A stretch of DNA of 64,000 nucleotides from contig NZ_MAUE01000002.1 in NCBI RefSeq assembly GCF_001702265.1, forward strand, positions 124,001-188,000, written 5' to 3'. Position 1 is the first letter of the stretch, and each line of letters opens with the position of its first letter. Position numbers and translations under genes: made by a program. Positions 27,221 to 34,722 of the stretch are shown here, piece after piece. This DNA is from Pseudomonas aylmerensis (GTDB taxonomy: Bacteria > Pseudomonadota > Gammaproteobacteria > Pseudomonadales > Pseudomonadaceae). The notes beneath the pieces were generated by a model. It had not been told where the DNA came from, made no database searches, and worked only from the letters and a program-made list of their open reading frames with translations.

Positions 27221-28762
27221 ATGACGCAAGCCAATAACGCCGTATACACCGATCTGAGTGTTGACGATCTGGTCAAAGAAGCCCTGCAGCGCGGTGAAGG
27301 CGTGCTTGCCGATACTGGCGCGCTGGTCGTAGAAACCGGTCACCGTACCGGTCGTTCGCCAGTCGATCGTTTCATCGTTGAAGAGCCTTCCACCCAGGAT
27401 TCCATCGCCTGGGGCCCGATCAACCGCAAGTTCCCGGCCGACAAGTTCGATGCCCTGTGGGCTCGCGTCGAGGCATTCAACAACGCGCAAGAGCATTTCG
27501 TTTCCCACGTTCACGTAGGGGCTGCAGAAGACCACTACCTGGCCGTCAAAATGACCACCCAGACTGCCTGGCAGAACCTGTTCGGTCGTTGCCTGTTCAT
27601 CAACCCGGCCCAGTACAACCCAGCCGGTCGTGAAGAGTGGCAAGTGCTCAACGTGGCCAACTTCGAGTGCGTGCCTGAGCGTGACGGCACCAACTCCGAC
27701 GGTTGCGTGATCCTCAACTTCGCCCAGAAAAAAGTCCTGATCGCCGGCATGCGCTACGCCGGTGAAATGAAAAAAGCCATGTTCTCGGTGCAGAACTACC
27801 TGCTGCCAGCTTCCGACGTACTGCCGATGCACTGCGCCGCCAACATTGGCGAAGCAGGCGACGTGACCTTGTTCTTCGGCCTGTCCGGCACCGGCAAGAC
27901 CACTCTGTCCGCAGACGAAAGCCGTTACCTGATCGGTGACGACGAACACGGCTGGGGCGAGGGCGTAGTGTTCAACATCGAAGGCGGTTGCTATGCCAAG
28001 TGCATCGACCTGTCCGAGAAGAACGAGCCGGTCATCTGGAAAGCCATCAAGCACGGCGCCGTGCTGGAAAACGTGGTGATCGACGATGCCAAGCACGCCG
28101 ACTACGCCGATGTCAGCCTGACCCAGAACAGCCGCGCTGCCTACCCGCTGGAGCACGTTGCCAAGCGTTCCGAGCAGAACCTGGGCGGCGAGCCAAATGC
28201 TGTGATCTTCCTGACCTGCGACCTGACTGGCGTACTGCCTCCAGTGTCGATCCTCAGCGAAGAGCAAGCGGCCTACCACTTCCTGTCCGGCTACACCGCA
28301 CTGGTGGGTTCGACCGAAATGGGTTCGGGCGCCGGCATCAAGTCGACCTTCTCCACCTGCTTCGGCGCGCCGTTCTTCCCACGTCCGGCCGGTGAATACG
28401 CTGAGCTGTTGATCAAGCGTATCCGTGGTTTCGGCTCCAAGGTCTACCTGGTCAACACCGGCTGGACTGGCGGCGGCTACGGCGTCGGCAAGCGCTTCAA
28501 CATCCCGACTACTCGCGGCGTGATCGCAGCGATCCAGAGCGGCGCGTTGATCGGTGCGCAAACCGAACACCTCGACACCATCAACCTCGACGTGCCACTG
28601 GCCGTACCGGGCGTTGAAACCGGCCTGCTGAACCCACGTAACACCTGGGCTGACAAGGCTGCCTACGACGAAGCAGCGAAAGCGCTGGCTGGTCTGTTCA
28701 TCGAGAACTTCAAGAAGTTTGAAGTGAGCGATGCGATCAAGGCTGCGGGTCCGAAGTTGTAA
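27221..28762 (+). CDS. pckA: Phosphoenolpyruvate carboxykinase (ATP)
   Basis: This 513-residue enzyme converts oxaloacetate and ATP to phosphoenolpyruvate, the entry to gluconeogenesis. The P-loop GLSGTGKT is at residues 220-227. [14 protein letters not shown] and the AYPLEH and TWADKAAYD segments are also of the ATP-dependent type. A CATAAT hexamer about 90 bases upstream may be the -10 element. A strong terminator follows the stop. Confidence 0.94.
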   Translation: MTQANNAVYTDLSVDDLVKEALQRGEGVLADTGALVVETGHRTGRSPVDRFIVEEPSTQDSIAWGPINRKFPADKFDALWARVEAFNNAQEHFVSHVHVGAAEDHYLAVKMTTQTAWQNLFGRCLFINPAQYNPAGREEWQVLNVANFECVPERDGTNSDGCVILNFAQKKVLIAGMRYAGEMKKAMFSVQNYLLPASDVLPMHCAANIGEAGDVTLFFGLSGTGKTTLSADESRYLIGDDEHGWGEGVVFNIEGGCYAKCIDLSEKNEPVIWKAIKHGAVLENVVIDDAKHADYADVSLTQNSRAAYPLEHVAKRSEQNLGGEPNAVIFLTCDLTGVLPPVSILSEEQAAYHFLSGYTALVGSTEMGSGAGIKSTFSTCFGAPFFPRPAGEYAELLIKRIRGFGSKVYLVNTGWTGGGYGVGKRFNIPTTRGVIAAIQSGALIGAQTEHLDTINLDVPLAVPGVETGLLNPRNTWADKAAYDEAAKALAGLFIENFKKFEVSDAIKAAGPKL

Positions 28763-28776
28763 GATTCGGTCGCTGT

Positions 28777-28807
28777 AAAAAAGCCGCCCCTCGTGGGCGG
28801 CTTTTTT
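28777..28807. terminator. Bidirectional terminator between pckA and the DMT transporter gene
   Basis: AAAAAAGCCGCCC-CTCGT-GGGCGGCTTTTTT. Both flanks are A/T runs, so it can end both convergent transcripts. Confidence 0.9.
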
Positions 28808-28819
28808 GTGGGCGTTGGG

Positions 28820-29683
28820 TCAGTGCGCGATATGCAAAACCACCGCGCCGACCAGCACCAGCACAACCCCGAGCACCTGCAGTGCTGACAGCCGCTCCTT
28901 GAAAAACACGAACCCCAGAATCGCCGCAATCCCACCTGACAATGTACTGATCACCGTCACTACAGATACCGACCCTGCCATCGCCCCCCACGAAAATGCC
29001 GAGAACCCGCCCAGGTTCATCAAGCTCGCGCCGGTCAATGTCGCGCAGTTTTTCAGCGGCGGAATCTTCAGGCCATCCTTGATCTTCAGCACCATCACCA
29101 CCAGAACGCAGAGGCCGACCAGATAGCCCAGCCAGAGCATGGTGATCGGCCCCAAGGCAGGCAGTGTATAGCGGCCTTGCAGCCAGAAGCTGGTGCCGTA
29201 CAGCGTTGCGGCCAGCATGGCGTAGGCGATGGAGTGGTTAGAGCTGTTGTGAGGAACGCCGTTGTCCTTGTGGATGCTGGAGAGGACTACGCCGATCACG
29301 CACAGGCCGATGCAACCGAGTTGGACCAGGCTGATGTGTTCACCGGTCGCCCAGGACAGCAGGGTGGTGACCACGCCGTAGGACGTCACCAGCGGCGCCA
29401 CAATGGCGGCTTTGCCCAGCGCAAAGGCATTGGACAACGCAAGCGCGCCGGAGACCGTGAACAGCGCGGCTGCAATGCCCAGCAGCCAGGCGCTCAATGA
29501 GGCATCCAGGGATTTGAGCAGCAAGGCGGGGAAGATGACCAGCAGCAGGGTCATGATCAAAAAGCCCAGTGCCTGGCCGAAATACACCGCGCGTTTAACG
29601 CCCACGGCGCGGGCATTGAGGCCCACCAGAAAATCCGTGCCGCCCCAGAGCAGGGCGGCCAGCAGGCCCATCATTACGTCCAT
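28820..29683 (-). CDS. DMT-superfamily (EamA-type) transporter
   Basis: This 287-residue integral membrane protein has ten predicted helices in two repeats of five, the EamA layout (MMGLLAALLWGGTDFLVG at the start; SAFSWGAMAGSVSVVTVISTLSGGIAAILGF in the second half). Members export metabolites or amino acids; the substrate is unknown. The ATG at 29681-29683 was taken; the Met at codon 4 or 5 is equally possible. It is a single gene converging on pckA. Confidence 0.8.
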   Translation of the reverse strand: MDVMMGLLAALLWGGTDFLVGLNARAVGVKRAVYFGQALGFLIMTLLLVIFPALLLKSLDASLSAWLLGIAAALFTVSGALALSNAFALGKAAIVAPLVTSYGVVTTLLSWATGEHISLVQLGCIGLCVIGVVLSSIHKDNGVPHNSSNHSIAYAMLAATLYGTSFWLQGRYTLPALGPITMLWLGYLVGLCVLVVMVLKIKDGLKIPPLKNCATLTGASLMNLGGFSAFSWGAMAGSVSVVTVISTLSGGIAAILGFVFFKERLSALQVLGVVLVLVGAVVLHIAH

Positions 29684-29733
29684 GTAAGGTCCTTGGTATG
29701 TAGGCAGTTCACCAGGTTAGCGCATAACCAAAT

Positions 29734-29820
29734 GTGGGAATGGGCTTGCTCGCGAATGGGGTGTATCAGTGAGAAATACTCTACCTGACCCAGCGCATTC
29801 GCGAGCAAGCCCGCTCCCAC
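29734..29820. repeat. REPIN upstream of the DMT gene
   Basis: GTGGGAATGGGCTTGCTCGCGAAT is paired with an inverted ATTCGCGAGCAAGCCCGCTCCCAC. Confidence 0.85.
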
Positions 29821-29844
29821 ATTTGATGTTCGGTGCTCTTGGGA

Positions 29845-30474
29845 CTAGCTCAGGTTTTCCAGGGTCTGCGTGTCCCAGCTGTTGGTTTTGATGGCCAGGT
29901 AGAGCATGCCGATGGTCAGCGGCACTTTCTCACCACGGCCCTTGGCCCGACGCTTGAGAAACACATCAAACACCGGCGGGTTGAAGTAACGATAAGTGTC
30001 GTAGTCGCCCAGGTCGAGGGCAAATTCCTGCTCCAGTGCTTCCATGAGTTGCTTGGCCTCACTGCCGTCGCAGCCCAGGTCGAAGTTGAGTGAGGTCTGC
30101 AGGCGAAGGGTCTTGTGTTTCGGCAGTCCGATCTCCTCGTGCAGCAGTTGCAGGAGTTGCCGCATGACGGGATCTTCGGGGAAGTTGGGCGCGAGGTTCA
30201 TGGTGGGAGCACGCAGGAATGGGTGAGGGGAATGGTTGCGTTGGGAGCGGTGTGTGTTTCGGGTGATAAAGAGTGCCAAGCCTATCAAGAATAGGAAGAC
30301 AGGTAGAAAGGGCAATCTGAGGATCACTTGCACATAGGGTAGAAGGAGCGTCAAAAGAAGGCCTGCTGTGAGGAATGTGAGTGCGAAGCGCTTTCTGAGG
30401 GTGCGGTCGTTAATTTGATAGTGAAGTACCAGGTAGAAACCGAGGAAGCACATTGCTTGCAGGTAGACATTCAC
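29845..30474 (-). CDS. Membrane-anchored DUF1493/ACP-like protein (paralog A)
   Basis: This 209-residue protein has two to three hydrophobic helices in residues 1-70, then a soluble domain from about 95. The soluble part resembles the DUF1493 family, a small helical, acyl-carrier-like fold. LNFDLGCDGSEAKQLMEALEQEF (about 129-151) lines up with the DLGxDS signature of acyl carrier proteins, but the Ser position is Gly (G137), with a Ser one place later (S138). Its start overlaps the upstream gene by four bases. It is the last gene of a three-gene operon; the next gene upstream (paralog B) has the same architecture. Function unknown. Confidence 0.75.
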   Translation of the reverse strand: MNVYLQAMCFLGFYLVLHYQINDRTLRKRFALTFLTAGLLLTLLLPYVQVILRLPFLPVFLFLIGLALFITRNTHRSQRNHSPHPFLRAPTMNLAPNFPEDPVMRQLLQLLHEEIGLPKHKTLRLQTSLNFDLGCDGSEAKQLMEALEQEFALDLGDYDTYRYFNPPVFDVFLKRRAKGRGEKVPLTIGMLYLAIKTNSWDTQTLENLS

Positions 30475-31115
30475 GGTTTCTGATACCCCTTCGTCTCGAG
30501 TGCCTGGGTATCCCAGGACTTGGCTTTAACAGCGTGGTAGAGCATGCCAATGGTTAAAGGGCGCTTTCCCTCGCTGCCTTTTTCCACATATCGCAAATAC
30601 GCGTCAAAGCCTCGACGCTTGAAGTAGCGTTTGTCGTTGTAGTCCCCTAGCCTCATGCCGAACTCAAGCTTCAGTAGTGCCATCAATTGCTTGCCTTCGG
30701 CACTGTTACACCCGAGGTCATGGTTGACTGATGTGTCGAGGGTGATGGTTTTGTGTTTGGGCAGGCCAATGCCTTCATGCAAAATTTGCAGGAGATGGAG
30801 CATGAGCGGGTCATCAGGGAAGTCTGGCGCAAGGTTCAAGGTTGGGGCGATGAATAAAGGGTGATGGGTTTTAGCCCTGCAATATATATTTTGGGTGCTC
30901 AATAACCCGATGCCTGTCACGAAGGCGATTATCGGCAGGCTTTCAAGCTGTGCCTCTCTGATCCAAGAGGTGGCATACAGCAGGAGCGCTGGGCCGGCTA
31001 CCAGGAAGTAGAATCCAAGCCATCTTCTGAGTAAGGGGCGCTTTATTGTTCTGTCGACAATTCCAGCCAGTACGAGAAGGAGAAGCAGGTTGATCCACTG
31101 AATGTATTCATTCAT
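30471..31115 (-). CDS. Membrane-anchored DUF1493/ACP-like protein (paralog B)
   Basis: This 214-residue paralog of the downstream gene has three hydrophobic segments (about 7-20, 33-49, 60-73), then a soluble domain with DDPLMLHLLQILHE, GIGLPKHKTI and DLGCNSAEGKQLM. Here Ser138 stands exactly where an acyl carrier protein carries phosphopantetheine (DLGx[D/N]Sx[D/E]). I took the ATG at 31115 with GGTGG eight bases before it, only four bases after the previous stop; a GTG/ATG further up lies inside the preceding gene. Codon use is less GC-biased than the flanking housekeeping genes, hinting at later acquisition. Function unknown. Confidence 0.75.
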   Translation of the reverse strand: MNEYIQWINLLLLLVLAGIVDRTIKRPLLRRWLGFYFLVAGPALLLYATSWIREAQLESLPIIAFVTGIGLLSTQNIYCRAKTHHPLFIAPTLNLAPDFPDDPLMLHLLQILHEGIGLPKHKTITLDTSVNHDLGCNSAEGKQLMALLKLEFGMRLGDYNDKRYFKRRGFDAYLRYVEKGSEGKRPLTIGMLYHAVKAKSWDTQALETKGYQKP

Positions 31116-31119
31116 TGCA

Positions 31120-31602
31120 TTAGCCACCCTGGAATTGCCGGACCATGGCCGACAGTGATCGCTGAGGACCAATTCCGCCGTTTACCTGTGCGTCGAGGCC
31201 GATAACCACATCACCAGCGTGATAGCTACGAATGATCCCTTTAATCGTCAGGCCTGCAGCGGCTCCAGCGGCGAGCCCCGCCGCAGGCGATGCCAGGCTC
31301 ATTGGTGCTGACACGGCGCCGCTGATTAATCCTGCAACGATCTCCCCACGAATGTTGAGTAATTCAGCCTGTTGCCGGGTCAGCGGTTTGGAGATGGCCA
31401 CAGTCATCCTGCAAGGCAAATCGCGAGCGAGCATTTTTCTGTAGAGATCTACGAGTCTTCGGCGCACCTCGTTTGCAGAAATACCTGCTTCCAGCAAGCA
31501 GAGGTTTGCCATTGCAAGGTGATTGGAAGGCGAGACGATAAGACGCAGCACCGTGAAGGTGACGCCGTAGTGGCCATTGTATTGAGTCCTTTCGATATTC
31601 AC
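31120..31602 (-). CDS. Uncharacterised protein with Gly/Ala-rich hydrophobic hairpin
   Basis: This 160-residue protein, first in the operon, is not one I recognise. Residues 1-90 look like a mixed alpha/beta domain with a basic helix (NEVRRRLVDLYRKMLARDL). Residues about 86-122 (GEIVAGLISGAVSAPMSLAS then AAGLAAGAAAGLTIKGII) form a small-residue hydrophobic hairpin of the kind seen in membrane-inserting proteins. No signal peptide is visible. The frame starts with GTG at 31602 without a clear ribosome site; an AAAGGA nearby precedes an out-of-frame ATG, so the true start is uncertain. Confidence 0.6.
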   Translation of the reverse strand: MNIERTQYNGHYGVTFTVLRLIVSPSNHLAMANLCLLEAGISANEVRRRLVDLYRKMLARDLPCRMTVAISKPLTRQQAELLNIRGEIVAGLISGAVSAPMSLASPAAGLAAGAAAGLTIKGIIRSYHAGDVVIGLDAQVNGGIGPQRSLSAMVRQFQGG

Positions 31603-31798
31603 GGATATATGCCGGGAGCTGTTGAAAGGGCGTTAGTTTCAGTCAGAAAAAGGTGAGTTTTGTAGGGGGGCGGGCAGGAGTTTTAAGCAGTTTCGGAAGG
31701 GGATGGCACGACATTTGGAGGTTTCTTACAGGGCTTTCCGAGATTTTTAGCTCGGCAGAGATTTTCCATTGTTAGAACGTTCAGTTGTTGCAGTGAAC

Positions 31799-31884
31799 TT
31801 GCTAGCGAAGAGCTCGGGTACGCCGCGTAATTCCAGATACACCGCGTTACTTTTGACGATCTTCGCCAGCAAGCTCGCTCCTAC
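31799..31884. repeat. Degenerate REP doublet
   Basis: TTGCTAGCGAAGAGCTCGGGTACGC on the left and an inverted ATCTTCGCCAGCAAGCTCGCTCCTAC on the right; the left arm has drifted. Confidence 0.55.
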
Positions 31885-31890
31885 AAAAGG

Positions 31891-32289
31891 TTACAGCTGA
31901 GGTGTATGGCTGTTGAGGTTGCAGTTGAACATGCTACGTGCTTCCAGCAAATCACAGCCGTCCTGGACTAGCAGCTACAGGACATTGGTGATGTGGGAAA
32001 TGCCGTTGAGGTCGGCGTGTTCGAATGTCCGGCGGGAGAAGGTTTCCAGCAAGTCGGTGGCAGCGCGAATGCGTTGATGGGCGGCGGACTGCGCGCGGGT
32101 TGGCCAGCCGGAAACAGCACTCCGGCACGTCCGAAAGCGTCCCCCCACAACCGCCATAGCACTGCTATACGAGACGAAAGACGTTCGAATAGTAAGTAAA
32201 CTTATGTGTGCTGTTTTTCGGGTGACCAAACCCAGTCGCTGATTTGGCGGCGACACCGCGAACCTTAGAACTGAGTTGGTTTTCGACAA
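31891..32289 (-). pseudogene. Possible decayed small Pseudomonas gene with an in-frame TAG
   Basis: Reading leftward from a TTG at 32289, the frame runs 104 codons to a TAG at 31975-31977. It continues in the same frame for a further 27 sense codons (LLVQDGCDLLEARSMFNCNL..., ending TAA at 31891-31893). The segment just before the TAG (RIRAATDLLETFSRRTFEH) and the one just after read as one amphipathic helical unit, like the short helical proteins common in P. fluorescens. The first 60 codons look unlike protein. I infer a gene truncated by an amber codon, perhaps also frame-damaged upstream. Confidence 0.35.
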
Positions 32290-32320
32290 TAAACAGATAG
32301 TTTAAGTGTGCGCGGTTCGC

Positions 32321-32920
32321 TTAAGCACTGCCAGGCCGATTGATACACCGCTCAAAAATCGCCTTCAGCCCCCGATAATCACACGCCACTGCGTCAATAT
32401 TCGCCGGTACCCACGCCGCGTGTTTCACCAGCCACCAATTCACCGAAAATCCCGCATTCACGATGATCTGTTCAAACAGAATCCGCTGCGCCCGGCCGTT
32501 GCCCTCACGGAAGGGGTGGATAACGTTGAGGTCGCCATAGGCCTCGGCGATCTTGCTCACCAGCTCAGCCTGGCTCACGCCGACGAACCAGTTCGCTTCC
32601 TCCATATGCCGGATGATTTTCGCGGCCTCCGGTGGAATGCGTTCCGGGGTGCAGAACAGGGTGTCGCCTTTCTGGAGATTGACGCTGCGCAGCTCGCCAG
32701 CCCACTCGTAGAGGTCACTGAACAGCGTGCGGTGGATGTGTTGCAAGCGTTCGAGGTCGTAGGGCGGGGGGAAGAGGGGGAGGTTGCCTACGGCGATTTC
32801 GGACAGTTCGCGCTCGGCCTGGTGCAGTTCGGCTTCGTCGAGCAAATCGAGGCGGTTGCGCAGGACGCTGCTACCGGGATAGCAGTAAGGATCCTGGCCC
32901 ACCCCGTATTTGTCGAGCAT
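32321..32920 (-). CDS. fic: Fic-family AMP-transferase toxin
   Basis: This 199-residue Fic protein has the complete active-site motif HPFREGNGR at residues 135-143 (His135 catalytic; the Arg in GNGR holds ATP). There is no built-in inhibitory helix before the Fic core, as in class I Fic toxins. The separate inhibitor is encoded just upstream, overlapping by one base. In P. fluorescens 2P24 the homologous Fic-1 was reported to AMPylate GyrB and block DNA replication, with AntF as antidote. The same target is likely but not shown here. Confidence 0.88.
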   Translation of the reverse strand: MLDKYGVGQDPYCYPGSSVLRNRLDLLDEAELHQAERELSEIAVGNLPLFPPPYDLERLQHIHRTLFSDLYEWAGELRSVNLQKGDTLFCTPERIPPEAAKIIRHMEEANWFVGVSQAELVSKIAEAYGDLNVIHPFREGNGRAQRILFEQIIVNAGFSVNWWLVKHAAWVPANIDAVACDYRGLKAIFERCINRPGSA

Positions 32921-33090
32921 CAGCGCGAATTATTGCGGTACTTGGCGAGCACGGCCTCGCGGGTCGGCAGGGGCTTGTCGACGTCGGTCGGTTGGGTGTC
33001 AAACCCTTCCAGACGCAGGCTGGCCAAGTAATTGGAACGGCGGATCTTGTGGTAATGATCCTGTTTTTGCTCAAACGTCAGTTCGCTCAT
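32920..33090 (-). CDS. antF: Fic antitoxin (AntF/YhfG/VbhA-like)
   Basis: This small 56-residue protein has the class I Fic-inhibitor motif [S/T]xxxE[G/N], here SLRLEG at residues 24-29; the Glu competes with the ATP gamma phosphate in the Fic pocket. The opening SELTFEQKQDHYHKIRRSNYLA resembles YhfG. AGGAG lies nine bases before the ATG at 33090; the longer open frame to 33246 lacks a site. Its stop overlaps the toxin's start (TGATG), so antitoxin is made first. Confidence 0.82.
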   Translation of the reverse strand: MSELTFEQKQDHYHKIRRSNYLASLRLEGFDTQPTDVDKPLPTREAVLAKYRNNSR

Positions 33091-33265
33091 CGCAGCGTAC
33101 TCCTGGGTAGCAAGGTTTGATTGTAGCGCAATGCTTGCGTCGCCAGGCGGGATATAAACCACGTCACATTCTGTAGAAAAAATCCTCCGGCGGGCTGAAT
33201 TCAGCGTATGTTTCACCGCAAAATCTTGTAGGGCAATTCCGCCCACTACTTAAAGGGAGTTAAGC

Positions 33266-34441
33266 ATGGGTTTGCTTCGTGTCGCCTCGGCGATGTCTTT
33301 GTGTGCAGTGGCCTTTTCCATCCAGGCTGCGCAGTTGCCGATCGAGGTGCTCAGCGCGGTGGTCAAGGACCAGAAAATCGCCGATGCCGAAGTGCTGTTG
33401 CAGCGCAACGGCGCACAGAACGTCGTGGGCCGCACCAACGCCCAGGGCCAGGTGACGCTGACCAGCGAAGCCGCTGACGATGCCAGCAACCTGCTGATCA
33501 TCAAGAAGCCCGGCTACTCCAACCTGGTGGTGAAGTGCCCATGCGCAGGCATGACCTACGCCATTAGCCCCGTGATGGAAAACCTCGACGGCCTGCGCGT
33601 CGTGCTGACCTGGGGCAAAAACCCGGAAGACCTCGACTCCCACATGATCTTCCCGGGCAACAATATTTACTTCGAGAACAAGACGGGCACCGACGCCGAG
33701 CTGGACGTGGATGACGTCGACAGTTATGGCCCGGAAACCATCACCCTGAAGAAAAAGCACTACGGCGAAAGTTACGTCTACGCTGTGCATGACTTCACCA
33801 ACCGCGGCAATCCAGGTTCGCGCCAGTTGTCCAACAGCGAAGCCAAGGTGTTCGTGTACATGGGTCAATCGCTGGTGCGCACTTACTACGTGCCGCAAAA
33901 CCGCAGTGGCAACCTGTGGACAGTCTTCCGCATGACCGGCAGCGGCGACTTCCAGGACATCAACACCTTCAGCGGTGTCACAGTGAATGCCGCGAGCGTG
34001 CTCAATGAAGTCAAACCCCTGCTGGATGACAGCGTGGCGGTCACGGCGGTGGCTGTCAGCTCTTCCGCACAGACCGATGCGAAACGTCTGAACGTGCAAG
34101 GTGAAGCAGCCTACCAGGCTGGCAAGCTGGACCAGGCGATTGACCTGTTCCGCCAGGCTATCGAATTGGACAACGGCTTCGGCAAGGCCTACGGCAACCT
34201 GGGCCTGGCGTATCAGAAGGCTGGCAACACCGCCGAGTCGATCTGGGCCAACCGCAAGGCCATCGCCCTGGCGACCGGCGCGAATGCCGCCACCGTGCGT
34301 GCCGGTGCTTACTACAACATCGCGCGGATCTACGAAGCGGCGGGGCAGTTCCCGGATGCGTTGCGTCACTACCAGTTGGCCAAGGAGCAGAAGGCCAACC
34401 CGGTGTACGACACTGCGATCGAGCGCGTGCAGAACCGCTGA
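33266..34441 (+). CDS. Secreted YfaP/DUF2135-like protein with TPR repeats
   Basis: This 391-residue protein has a signal peptide (about 1-22, AFSIQA before AQLPIEV). A beta-rich carboxypeptidase-regulatory-like segment (IADAEVLLQRNGAQNVVGRTNAQGQV, about 37-62) comes next. A YfaP/DUF2135-like domain follows (GLRVVLTWGKNPEDLDSHMIFPGNNIYF, about 112-139), then TPR motifs (about 272-385; GEAAYQAGKLDQAIDLFRQAIELDNGFGKAYGNLGLAYQKAG). It should sit in the periplasm or at the surface. The combination suggests a carrier or assembly platform, but the role is unknown. AAGGGAG precedes the ATG. Confidence 0.75.
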   Translation: MGLLRVASAMSLCAVAFSIQAAQLPIEVLSAVVKDQKIADAEVLLQRNGAQNVVGRTNAQGQVTLTSEAADDASNLLIIKKPGYSNLVVKCPCAGMTYAISPVMENLDGLRVVLTWGKNPEDLDSHMIFPGNNIYFENKTGTDAELDVDDVDSYGPETITLKKKHYGESYVYAVHDFTNRGNPGSRQLSNSEAKVFVYMGQSLVRTYYVPQNRSGNLWTVFRMTGSGDFQDINTFSGVTVNAASVLNEVKPLLDDSVAVTAVAVSSSAQTDAKRLNVQGEAAYQAGKLDQAIDLFRQAIELDNGFGKAYGNLGLAYQKAGNTAESIWANRKAIALATGANAATVRAGAYYNIARIYEAAGQFPDALRHYQLAKEQKANPVYDTAIERVQNR

Positions 34442-34465
34442 TTCAGACGTAATACAGCGCTAAAA

Positions 34466-34550
34466 ATGAGCGGGCTTGCTCGCGAAGGCGGTTTATCAGT
34501 CAGTGCTCTATCGACTGACACACCGTCTTCGCGGGCAAGCTAACTCCCAC
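34466..34550. repeat. REPIN upstream of recQ
   Basis: ATGAGCGGGCTTGCTCGCGAAG is paired with an inverted CTTCGCGGGCAAGCTAACTCCCAC. Confidence 0.75.
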
Positions 34551-34722
34551 TTTTGGTTTGTGATGTTCTTACAAAACCCCGCGAAAAATCCCACTTCGGC
34601 CCTGGGCCATCCCTCAGTCTGTGTATCATCCTGTCTCTTTTTTCCATGCGACCTTTCTCGATTCGCTGAAATTTTCGGGCTATGTTTTTGAGCCAACTCA
34701 GCGGTCAATGGAGTGACAGCGA

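Larger units (their letters stand above)
31603..32320. other. Accessory intergenic region with degenerate REP and gene remnant
   Basis: This 718-base AT-richer stretch holds the operon's promoter region, a degenerate REP pair (about 31799-31884) and what looks like a broken small gene (31891-32289). Nothing else is supported. Confidence 0.6.

Noticed and set aside
31968-32162. 64-codon frame overlapping the decayed small gene in another frame
   Set aside because: Pro/Ser-rich, no family likeness and no ribosome site; the neighbouring frame explains the region better.
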